Source: a virus
Length of the DNA stretch: 22,926 bases
IMG/VR virus record: IMGVR_UViG_3300009151_000417
Span: 1-22,926 of that record
Reading direction: 5' to 3' (one strand)
The notes below the pieces were generated by a model. The model saw only the letters and a program-made list of their open reading frames with translations. It was not told the origin of the DNA and ran no database searches. Both the position numbers and the translations under genes were made by a program. Below, piece after piece: positions 4,527 through 11,530 of the stretch (positions are counted from its first letter, which is position 1; every line of letters begins with the position of its first letter).

Positions 4527-5291
4527 ATGAGCAAAAATATCGTCGCTAAAACTGAAACCGCGCAAATCAGTTTGTTTGAAGACCAACTAGCCGCAATGGC
4601 TATGGACCATGTCAAGGCTGAGCAATCAACACTTGGCACAGCATTCCTGTCTACCAAAAGTGGTGTGCTAACCTACCGCGGCAACCCCATTGCCAACAAC
4701 TCATTGGACTGCGTAATCCTTGCAGGCCCTATTGAGCGCTTGTACTATGACAGCCGCTATGACCCCACCAAGATTGTCGCGCCAAAATGCTTTGCCATTG
4801 CAACTGTTGCAACCGGCATGGGGCCATCGGCAGCAGTCTCCGACCCTATGCGCAAAGAGTGCGAAGGCTGCCCTTGCAATGAATGGGGCTCAGCTGCTAA
4901 TGGCGGCAAAGGCAAGGCATGCCGAGAAACACGCCGGTTGCTATTGCTGCCTGCTGATAGCATTGCTAGCCCAGCCGCAGTCCAAGCTGCTGAGGTTGTC
5001 GCATTGCGTCCGCCTGTTACCAGCATTCGTGCGTACACAACTTACATTCAAACAGTTGCCGCTACGTTGCGCCGCCCTAGTTTAGGCGTGGTAACTACCA
5101 TTGCAGTTGTGCCTGACGCTAAAACTCAATTCAAGGTCACCTTTACCATGAAAAGTGTAGTGCAGGATGCTGATGTGCTGAACGCCTTGATTACGCGTGG
5201 CACCAATGAAAGTCAGAAAGCCTTGGAGTTTACAAACTTTGTAGGCGATGACGCAGCCCCTGAAACGTCTGCGCAATCGACACGCTTCTAA
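4527..5291 (+). CDS. Candidate ssDNA-binding / replication accessory protein (254 aa)
   Basis: ATG at 4527 has AAGGA (4517-4521) five bases upstream; the TTG at 4512 is rejected. The central region carries CEGCPCNEW (Cys112, Cys115, Cys117) and GGKGKACRETRRLLLLP (Cys132), a possible zinc site, followed by beta-rich sequence (SIRAYTTYIQTVAATL, VVTTIAVVP, FKVTFTMKS). A C-terminal tail of about 15 residues ends in STRF. Phage proteins with the pattern C..CP.NEWGSA..GKGKAC..RRL lie next to polymerases and may have an OB-like fold. The tail is only weakly acidic, unlike classical SSB tails. It ends with a 1-bp overlap (TAATG) with the polymerase gene. The ssDNA-binding role comes from context and resemblance, not a proven domain. 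Confidence 0.5.
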   Translation: MSKNIVAKTETAQISLFEDQLAAMAMDHVKAEQSTLGTAFLSTKSGVLTYRGNPIANNSLDCVILAGPIERLYYDSRYDPTKIVAPKCFAIATVATGMGPSAAVSDPMRKECEGCPCNEWGSAANGGKGKACRETRRLLLLPADSIASPAAVQAAEVVALRPPVTSIRAYTTYIQTVAATLRRPSLGVVTTIAVVPDAKTQFKVTFTMKSVVQDADVLNALITRGTNESQKALEFTNFVGDDAAPETSAQSTRF

Positions 5292-7108
5292 TGGAACCAA
5301 TTTTCCTCGACTTTGAAACCGAGGGAATAGAAGCAAGGCCTAAGTACCCACCGGTGCCTGTAGGTCTTGCTATCTATGACCCTGAAGGTGAAATACGTGA
5401 TGGCTACTACGCCTTCGGCCATCTGCACGACAATAACTCTACCAAAGACGAAGTTCATGAGATACTCAAAGCCATTTTCTCGTCAACTCGGTCGATTTGC
5501 TTTCACAACGCTTCATTTGACCTGGACGTCGTTAACGTACATTTTGGGCTCAACACTCCATCGGCTGATAGAGTTAACGATACCCTTATTCTGGCTTTTC
5601 TGCATGACCCTCATACTCGATCTCTGTCTCTCAAAGACTTAGTTGTTACATGGGATATTGCAAAGCCAGATGAGCGTGATGAGTTGAAGGCATGGGTCAT
5701 TGAGAACGTGCCAGAAGCAAAGAAGAAAAAGTCTACCTGGGGAGCATACATCTGTCGCGGTCCAGTTGAACTGGTGGGTCGCTACGCTATGGCTGACGTA
5801 CGGCTTACTTCACAGCTTTATGACTTTTTGGCTTTAAAGGTTTTGCCTGCGCAGTTAGTGCCTTATCGCCGTGAAATTGAGCTGATACCCATGTTGCTTG
5901 AGAATTCAAGCTTAGGCATACGTGTAGATGTGGAAGGTCTTGATAAAGCAAAGTCACAAGCAGAAATAGACATTGCGCTTTGTAATGATTGGGTACGTGC
6001 ATTGTTGGGGTCTTCTGAATTGAATGTTGATAGCGACCAACAGCTGGTCGAATGTATTTATCAATCAGAGCATTGGGACAAAAATAAAGCATGGCCCGCC
6101 ACGGACAAAGGCCAATTACAAGCCACAAAAGAAGCATTTGATGAGATGCTTACCAACCTGGAGTTGCGCGATGTCCTCAGATTTAGAGCAAACCTTTCGA
6201 CTTGTCTATCTACTTTTATTGAGCCGTGGCTACACGCCTCTCGTTCTACGGGTCGAATTTATACCAACTGGAATAGTGTCAGAGGTGAGCGTGGAGGAAC
6301 TCGAACTGGGCGACTATCTTCCACACCAAATTTTCAGAACGCCCCCGTCAGGTATCCAGTAGTTACGTTGCCCAAAGATTTGCAGGTTGCCGCATTGCCT
6401 TTGATTCGTAGCTTTATCTTGCCTGATGAAGGCCACAAGCTTATTGCATGCGACTTTAATGCACAAGAGCTTCGTATCTTTGCCCACTTTGAAGGCGGCA
6501 ATCTTATGAAGCAATACCAGGTGGATGCACGTGCTGATTTGCATACTTACGCAGCAACAATGATGACTGAAGCCAGTGGCAGACCTGTTAGTCGTACGTA
6601 CTCAAAGGGCGTAAGCTTTGCGATTCTGTATGGCGCAGGCCCAGGCAAGATTAGTGATATGCTAGGCATTGATATGAACATGGCACGCACATTGGTGAAT
6701 GCCTACACAACAGCTGTGGCGCCAGGGCTTAAGGTCATGCAGGCAACAATGCGCACGCGATACAAACTAGGTGAGCCCCTTAAGACTATTGGCGGCAGGC
6801 TTGTCAAGATGGAGCCGCCTAAGGTTATTGACGGCCGCATCCGTGAGTTTGATTACAAAGGCGTCAATCTGCTGATTCAAGGCTCTGCTGCAGATCAAGC
6901 CAAGGCTGCAATGCTACTGTATCAAAAGACACGCAAGGATAGCAGGTTGCTACTTAGTGTGCACGATGAGTTGGTCATTAGCGCGCCAATTGACGCACTT
7001 GAACGCGAGGCAGAGTGCCTAGTCAATGCAATGTGTAATGCGCTAACTATGGACGTGCCAATGATTAGTGACTACAAAATTGGCAACAACTATCAGGAAA
7101 CCAAATGA
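5291..7108 (+). CDS. Family A DNA polymerase with 3'-5' proofreading exonuclease (605 aa)
   Basis: Both domains are complete. The exonuclease has Exo I D7-F-E9 (DFETEG), Exo II N73-x2-F76-D77 (HNASFDLD) and Exo III Y165-x3-D169 (YAMAD). The polymerase has TGRLSSTPNFQN near 339-350, motif A around D388 (CDFNAQELRIFAHFEGG), motif B R435-x3-K439-x3-F443-x3-Y447-G448, and motif C H558-D559-E560 (SVHDELVIS). All catalytic acidic residues are present. The usual DYSQIELR of motif A reads DFNAQELR, and position 443 is Phe as in E. coli Pol I rather than the Tyr of T7, so ddNTP discrimination is expected. There is no 5'-3' exonuclease domain. It is coupled to its neighbours (TAATG before, ATGA after) and is the replicative polymerase. 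Confidence 0.95.
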   Translation: MEPIFLDFETEGIEARPKYPPVPVGLAIYDPEGEIRDGYYAFGHLHDNNSTKDEVHEILKAIFSSTRSICFHNASFDLDVVNVHFGLNTPSADRVNDTLILAFLHDPHTRSLSLKDLVVTWDIAKPDERDELKAWVIENVPEAKKKKSTWGAYICRGPVELVGRYAMADVRLTSQLYDFLALKVLPAQLVPYRREIELIPMLLENSSLGIRVDVEGLDKAKSQAEIDIALCNDWVRALLGSSELNVDSDQQLVECIYQSEHWDKNKAWPATDKGQLQATKEAFDEMLTNLELRDVLRFRANLSTCLSTFIEPWLHASRSTGRIYTNWNSVRGERGGTRTGRLSSTPNFQNAPVRYPVVTLPKDLQVAALPLIRSFILPDEGHKLIACDFNAQELRIFAHFEGGNLMKQYQVDARADLHTYAATMMTEASGRPVSRTYSKGVSFAILYGAGPGKISDMLGIDMNMARTLVNAYTTAVAPGLKVMQATMRTRYKLGEPLKTIGGRLVKMEPPKVIDGRIREFDYKGVNLLIQGSAADQAKAAMLLYQKTRKDSRLLLSVHDELVISAPIDALEREAECLVNAMCNALTMDVPMISDYKIGNNYQETK

Positions 7109-7746
7109 ACTTCTCACATTCCAGCATTTCCACGTATGAAGATTGCCCTCTTAAGTACAAGCTTACACGTATTGATCATTTGTCTGAGCCTACAGGCCCA
7201 GCTGCTGAGCGTGGCAAGCGCATTCATAAAGAGTTTGAAGAAGCCTTTGGCGGCTTGGGGTTAGTGACAGCCGAGTTGGAGCCTTGGCTTGACTTTATCA
7301 ACGACATCAAAAGCTACTACACTATTGTGCTGCCTGAGCTTGACACAGGCGTACGGCGTGATTGGTCACCTTGCGGTTTTAAAGATGATGACGTCTGGCT
7401 GCGAGGCCAGATTGATTTACTTGCAATAAAAGACAACAAGGCACGCATCATTGATTGGAAGACAGGCAAAGAACGCGACTACGAAAAGCAGTTACGGCTT
7501 TACGCAACACTTGTTTTTGCGCTGTACCCTGCTGTAGATACTGTTGAGCTTGAGCTTGCGTTCATTGACTTGCAAAAACCTGTGACATGCGCCACTGTCA
7601 TACGCAAAGACTTTCCTTTGCTAAAGACATGGATGACTAACCGCATGACAAAGATTGAAAAAGACGCTATCTTTGCGCCAAAGCCTAACGCCAATTGCAG
7701 GTATTGCCACTTTCGTAAAGACAACGGTGGGCCTTGCAAATGGTAA
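7105..7746 (+). CDS. Cas4/RecB-like PD-(D/E)XK exonuclease with Fe-S cysteines (213 aa)
   Basis: The order of motifs is that of the Cas4/AddB-type nuclease family: Cys14 (TYEDCPLKYK), RGKRIHKEFEEA with H41, GQIDLL with D104, IIDWKTGK with D117 and K119, and KQLRLYA with Q129 and Y133. The C-terminus has Cys198, Cys201 and Cys211 (NCRYCHF...GGPC). Four Cys split one plus three around a nuclease core is the signature of the 4Fe-4S-binding Cas4/AddB subgroup. Such enzymes cut or resect DNA ends using Mg2+ or Mn2+. No other CRISPR component is present, so a recombination, DNA-end-processing or host-DNA degradation role fits better than spacer acquisition. It is coupled to polymerase (ATGA) and overlaps the VRR-NUC gene by 7 bp. 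Confidence 0.85.
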   Translation: MNFSHSSISTYEDCPLKYKLTRIDHLSEPTGPAAERGKRIHKEFEEAFGGLGLVTAELEPWLDFINDIKSYYTIVLPELDTGVRRDWSPCGFKDDDVWLRGQIDLLAIKDNKARIIDWKTGKERDYEKQLRLYATLVFALYPAVDTVELELAFIDLQKPVTCATVIRKDFPLLKTWMTNRMTKIEKDAIFAPKPNANCRYCHFRKDNGGPCKW

Positions 7747-8027
7747 CCAGTGTCATACTTGAGCGTGACCTTGAGGGCTACTTCTCAAAGCAATGCAAAA
7801 AGCATGGTTTACTTACATTAAAGCTAAACGTGCGGTTTCAACGTGGCTGGCCTGATCGCATTGTGCCTCTTGAAAATGGTGAGGTATTGTGGGTTGAGCT
7901 TAAGCGGCCCGGTGGTACCGTATCACCTATGCAAGAAAAAGTACACAATGAGCTTACGGTTCGTGGGCATAAAGTCTTTGTAATTGACTCGAAAGAAGGG
8001 ATCGACCGTGTTCTGGGAACCGCATGA
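7740..8027 (+). CDS. VRR-NUC domain nuclease (95 aa)
   Basis: The whole protein is one VRR-NUC (PD-(D/E)XK) domain. E8 lies in the first helix, D39 in RGWPDRIVP, and E53-x-K55 in VLWVELKRPGG, followed by SPMQEKVHNELTVRGHKVFV, which is typical of the family. Stand-alone phage members of this size are predicted structure-specific (Holliday-junction-type) nucleases. ATG at 7740 is preferred to the TTG at 7734. The gene overlaps the upstream nuclease by 7 bp and the downstream helicase by 20 bp, and VRR-NUC genes are often paired with SNF2-type helicases in phages. Together these suggest joint action on branched DNA during replication or recombination. Confidence 0.9.
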   Translation: MVTSVILERDLEGYFSKQCKKHGLLTLKLNVRFQRGWPDRIVPLENGEVLWVELKRPGGTVSPMQEKVHNELTVRGHKVFVIDSKEGIDRVLGTA

Positions 8028-9393
8028 GTACCAAAAAGAAGCTGTAAAGTTTCTAATTGAGCGTGGGTCTGGGCAGTTGTGGCTGGACCCAGGGCTCGGC
8101 AAAACTGCAATTGTGCTATCAGCATTTCGCACTTTACGACTTGCAGGTGCTGTAAAGAAGATGCTGGTTGTTGCACCATTGCGCCCCACTTACACTGTGT
8201 GGCCGCATGAGACTAAAAAGTGGGAACAGTTTTCAGGCTACTCGGTTGGTGTGCTTCATGGCGCCAAGAAAGACAAAGCATTAAGTACTAACCATGACAT
8301 CTATGTCATCAACTTTGAAGGCTTGGCTTGGCTGTCGCATAAGATGCATGGCAAAGTATGGCCGTTTGAGATTCTTGTCATAGATGAGATCTCTTATTTG
8401 AAAAACACGCAAACGCAACGCTTTAAGACTTTAAAGCCCGTGCTTGATAAGTTTGATCGCCGCTGGGGCCTCACTGGGTCACCCGCGCCCAATAGCCTAT
8501 TAGATATATTTGGGCCGCAGTTGATTATTGACCAGGGGGCCACGTTTGGTCCCTACGTATCAAGGTTTAGGGCAGAGTATTTCTACCCTTCAGGTTTCAA
8601 CGGCTATGAATGGAAGTTGCAATCAGATGGCGAAACAAGAATCCAAAAAAAGCTTGATGGTAAAGTGCTTCGGATGGCAGCTCTCGATCATCTTGACTTA
8701 CCTGTCTTGGCCTACAACGATGTCAGAGTCCAACTTCCGCATGCTGCACGTAAAATGTACGATGCTTTTGAAAAAGCTTTAACTTTGGAGCTTGAGCAAG
8801 GCACAGTGACAGCTGTTAACGCAGCTGTTGCAGTTATGAAGGGCCAACAAATTGCCAATGGTGGTTCTTATCTTGATGGCAACGAGCGGGAGACATTGCA
8901 TGTACACAATGCTAAGACTGAAGCGGTTATGGACCTTGTGGAAGAGCTATCAGGTCAACCTTGCATCATTGGATACCATTTTCAACATGACTTGGAGAGG
9001 CTTAAAAAAGCTTTTCCTCATGCGCCTATTATTGGTTCGGGCGTCATTGGCACTAAGCTTGATCATATTATTGCGAGTTGGAATGCCGGCGAGGTACCAG
9101 TTTTACTTGCGCACCCTATGTCGGCGGGTCACGGTCTCAATTTACAAGGCGCAGGTCATGCTGTAATCTGGTACTCGTTGACTTGGTCATTAGAAATCTA
9201 CGAGCAGTTTATTCGCAGACTCTGGCGGCAAGGCCAAAAGAACAACGTCATGGTGCATCACATCATTGCTGTAGACACAGTTGATGAGGCCATCATGCTT
9301 GCTGTGCGTCGTAAAGACAAAACACAACAAAAATTGCTAAACGCGGTGCGTGATTACATTCATCGTGATATAATTGTAAGTGTTGAACATTGA
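8008..9393 (+). CDS. SNF2-type superfamily 2 helicase/ATPase (461 aa)
   Basis: GTG at 8008 is taken as the start because GAAGGGA (7995-8001) sits 6 nt before it and the product then begins MFWEPHEYQKEAVKFL, the usual opening of this family with its Q-motif-like HEYQ. A TTG at 7984 would add eight residues. Motif I is LDPGLGKTA (K32), motif II VIDEISYLKN (D126, E127), motif III GLTGSPAPN (154-162), motif V SAGHGLNLQGAGHAV and motif VI EQFIRRLWRQGQ with R403, R404 and R407. All ATPase motifs look intact. It probably remodels forks or recombination intermediates together with the VRR-NUC nuclease it overlaps. A TATAAT box lies within its last codons. Confidence 0.92.
   Translation: MFWEPHEYQKEAVKFLIERGSGQLWLDPGLGKTAIVLSAFRTLRLAGAVKKMLVVAPLRPTYTVWPHETKKWEQFSGYSVGVLHGAKKDKALSTNHDIYVINFEGLAWLSHKMHGKVWPFEILVIDEISYLKNTQTQRFKTLKPVLDKFDRRWGLTGSPAPNSLLDIFGPQLIIDQGATFGPYVSRFRAEYFYPSGFNGYEWKLQSDGETRIQKKLDGKVLRMAALDHLDLPVLAYNDVRVQLPHAARKMYDAFEKALTLELEQGTVTAVNAAVAVMKGQQIANGGSYLDGNERETLHVHNAKTEAVMDLVEELSGQPCIIGYHFQHDLERLKKAFPHAPIIGSGVIGTKLDHIIASWNAGEVPVLLAHPMSAGHGLNLQGAGHAVIWYSLTWSLEIYEQFIRRLWRQGQKNNVMVHHIIAVDTVDEAIMLAVRRKDKTQQKLLNAVRDYIHRDIIVSVEH
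9369..9374 (+). promoter_or_regulatory. Possible -10 box (TATAAT) near the helicase 3' end
   Basis: GATATAATTG lies 60 bp before the gene at 9436 and inside the last codons of the helicase gene. No good -35 is visible. A TTGACA at 9390-9395 further on has only a poor -10 candidate (TATTCA at 9412-9417). The short gap 9394-9435 holds no terminator. The region may provide a separate promoter for the modification genes. Confidence 0.3.
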
Positions 9394-9435
9394 CATTATT
9401 CATTGTAAGTTTATTCACCTTTTAGAAAGATCTGT

Positions 9436-9702
9436 ATGACCGTTACCAAAGAAGTCTCTACCGCTGTTAAAGAGCGCAAAGCACGTGGCCCCAATATTGA
9501 CAAGGGCACTATCATCCGCATCAATGTTGCTGCTAACCCTAAGCGTGAAGGCACCCTTGCCCATGCACGCTTTGCACTGTATGAAGATGGCATGAGCATT
9601 GAAGACTACATTGCTGCAGGTGGCCGTTCTAGTGATGTGCACTATGATCAGGCACGTGGTGACATCTCTTTTGAAACTTCTGACGAAGCTGTAGCTGCGT
9701 AA
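9436..9702 (+). CDS. Small conserved-looking phage protein (88 aa)
   Basis: The product begins MTVTKEVSTAVKERKARGPN and is followed by IDKGTIIRINVAANPKREGT, then AHARFALYEDGMSIEDYIAAGG near residues 42-64 and an acidic tail. The middle looks like a compact alpha/beta unit and resembles small phage proteins of unknown function; no catalytic motif is seen. AGAAAGA about 9 nt upstream is a weak binding site. It is the first gene after the helicase, and its stop forms TAATG with the glycosyltransferase-like gene, so it belongs to the modification gene cluster by position. Its function is unknown. Confidence 0.6.
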   Translation: MTVTKEVSTAVKERKARGPNIDKGTIIRINVAANPKREGTLAHARFALYEDGMSIEDYIAAGGRSSDVHYDQARGDISFETSDEAVAA

Positions 9703-10589
9703 TGAACATACTCATCACGGGCGTCACAGAGACGCACATCAATTATCATGGTAGGGCAAGCTCTACCAAGTTCGTCTCTATCCCTGAAATGATGGCATCT
9801 GCGTATCGCGATTTAGGCTACAACGTGGCGCATCGTGCGGTAACTGTAGGTGAGGATCTTTCATGGTTTGACGTCGTGTTTGTGTATGTGTATCCTCTGG
9901 ATCATAACGCAATTTCCCATGTTGGGGCCACGTATGCACTGGAGGTAAGGCCGGATGCATACGTGTGCCTTGACGATTGGTCATTTCAAGAAATTATGCC
10001 TACGTGGGCAAAAGTGATTGACTTGCAAAAGCTGCAATCACGTACATGGTTGGCGCCACTATTTCCTTGGGGCGACGTAAATAAGATGGGTTTGCAGGTC
10101 AACCGGATTGTTGCATGGGACCCGTCGCCTTTGTATATCCCACCGCCAGTGCACCAATTGGCATGGGGTCAGCGTAAGCAAGAATGGTACAACGCGTCCC
10201 TATCAACAGGGGCGCATCTATGGGCGACAGCGCAAAGTCTTACATGGCCCGTCAACTCCGTTGGGGGTAAACAGCTAGGGCAACCCCGCAAGCTTGAAAG
10301 CGATATTGTTTGGGAATACGGCTTTTACAAAGGCGTGCTTTGCCCAACATACACGCATGCAGGTTGCGGCTGGTGGCGTGTAAGATATTTGCATGCCAAG
10401 CTTGCAGGTTGTGTGCTTGGCGGTGATCGTATGGAGCTTGACGCCATTGGCCCAGCATATAGCTTTACATTGCATGAAATTGAATCCATGGATGATGAGA
10501 TGCTAAAGCAACTGGTTGTAGGACAGCAAAAAGAATTGCTAACAGCGCCAAGATTCACAACAGTAAATATACTAAAGAGTCTTATATGA
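9702..10589 (+). CDS. Putative GT-B-fold glycosyltransferase, candidate DNA-base glucosyltransferase (295 aa)
   Basis: The N-terminus is Rossmann-like: MNILITGV, then a helix (TKFVSIPEMMASAYRDLGYN), a strand (DVVFVYVYP) and another strand (AYVCLDDW). The spacing is reminiscent of T4 beta-glucosyltransferase, whose start is also followed by a Ser-Ser before the first helix and a late acidic D-x-R/D-W strand. The C-terminal part (YTHAGCGWWRVRYLHAKLAG, then GCVLGGDRMELDAIG) resembles the sugar-nucleotide-binding half of GT-B enzymes, where an Arg/helix/acidic strand contacts the donor. It lies between a TAATG overlap and the kinase-fusion gene (ATGA overlap), two genes before the dCMP-hydroxymethylase-like gene. 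That context makes 5-hydroxymethylcytosine in DNA a plausible acceptor. The family call is by eye and moderate; an unrelated Rossmann protein is possible. Confidence 0.45.
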   Translation: MNILITGVTETHINYHGRASSTKFVSIPEMMASAYRDLGYNVAHRAVTVGEDLSWFDVVFVYVYPLDHNAISHVGATYALEVRPDAYVCLDDWSFQEIMPTWAKVIDLQKLQSRTWLAPLFPWGDVNKMGLQVNRIVAWDPSPLYIPPPVHQLAWGQRKQEWYNASLSTGAHLWATAQSLTWPVNSVGGKQLGQPRKLESDIVWEYGFYKGVLCPTYTHAGCGWWRVRYLHAKLAGCVLGGDRMELDAIGPAYSFTLHEIESMDDEMLKQLVVGQQKELLTAPRFTTVNILKSLI

Positions 10590-11530
10590 TCATCATTCTA
10601 GAAGGGCCTGATGGCTCTGGCAAAACAACACTTGCTGAAAAGCTACGTGCTGTTGTAAGTGAAAGCCCCGGCAATATGATGCATAGCGTTGCGCATGGGC
10701 CTTACGCAGGTTTGGATGCTGAACAACTTTGCAAACTGTACTTTCGGTCAATGTCGCCTGCGTTGACGTTTGATGATAGTCTTATCATGGATAGGTCATG
10801 GCTGTCGGAGCCTATTTACGCTGACGCGTATCGCAATGGTATTTCAAGAGTTGACATGCCTCGCCGCAGAATGCTTGAGCGCACTGCATTGTCACGTGGT
10901 GCTGTTGTCATACTTTGCCAGCCCGACTTTGAGGTGTGTGAGCAGGCATTCATGTCACGTAAAGCTGAAGAATATCTGGACAATGTTGACCAGTTACGCC
11001 AAGTTTACAATGATTATGAAACTTTAGATTTACAAACTCATTTGCCGGTAGTGCATTACGATTACGTGCATGACAACTTTCAAGATTTGCTTGCACGAAT
11101 TGAAAAAGTACGTATTGACAACAAGAGTGTAGGCGGCGGCGCATTTGTTGAAGGTAACTACCTTATGCTATGTGATAAGGGCCCGCAAATGAACGTTAAG
11201 TCATCTGCTGTGGTTGTCCCGTTTGTCAATTTTCTTGATAATGATGGCCCCAGCAGAATGCTGTCAGCAACGCTTGAGCAAGACAATGTTCCTGAAAATA
11301 TGTTGTACTGGGCAAATACACAAAACGCTGCAGGCGCCCCTACAAGCCCTGACTTTATTGCGCAGCTTAAGCCGCGTAGGATTTTTGCTCTTGGCAATAA
11401 CGCGTATGCCTGGGCACTGAATAACAACATCAAAGCAACTAAGCTTCCGCCGCCGTTGTATCACATGCAAAACTACCCAGATCAACCCTATCACATTTTT
11501 GAGGATAACGATGGACCTAGCAGCAATTAG
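10586..11530 (+). CDS. Nucleoside monophosphate kinase fused to a uracil-DNA-glycosylase-like domain (314 aa)
   Basis: Residues 1 to about 175 form a thymidylate-kinase-like domain: P-loop GPDGSGKTT (7-15, K13), a D69-R70-S71 acceptor motif (IMDRSWLSEPIYADAYR), and a helical lid region with R125 (MSRKAEEY). After a Gly-rich joint (SVGGGAF, 181-187), residues about 190-305 resemble the uracil-DNA-glycosylase superfamily. They contain YLMLCDKGP (192-200), VPFVNF...DGPSRML (211-226), LYWANTQN (240-247), KPRRIFALGNNAYAWAL (262-278), and PPPLYHMQNYP (288-298) where the family has its HPS-type loop. Ordinary dNMP kinases end near residue 200, so the second half is an extra domain. Role of the kinase is probably phosphorylation of (modified) dNMPs. 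The second domain might read or hydrolyse the base. It is coupled to both neighbours, overlapping the next gene by 20 bp. Confidence 0.75.
   Translation: MIIILEGPDGSGKTTLAEKLRAVVSESPGNMMHSVAHGPYAGLDAEQLCKLYFRSMSPALTFDDSLIMDRSWLSEPIYADAYRNGISRVDMPRRRMLERTALSRGAVVILCQPDFEVCEQAFMSRKAEEYLDNVDQLRQVYNDYETLDLQTHLPVVHYDYVHDNFQDLLARIEKVRIDNKSVGGGAFVEGNYLMLCDKGPQMNVKSSAVVVPFVNFLDNDGPSRMLSATLEQDNVPENMLYWANTQNAAGAPTSPDFIAQLKPRRIFALGNNAYAWALNNNIKATKLPPPLYHMQNYPDQPYHIFEDNDGPSSN

Noticed and set aside
7105-7746. Cas4 as part of a CRISPR system
   Set aside because: There is no array, cas1, cas2 or effector gene in the window; the neighbours are replication genes.
7984-8007. TTG start for the helicase
   Set aside because: GTG at 8008 has a better binding site (GAAGGGA, 6 nt) and matches the usual start of the domain.
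9390-9417. TTGACA-based promoter before 9436
   Set aside because: The matching -10 region (TATTCA) fits only half of the consensus at a 16-nt spacing.
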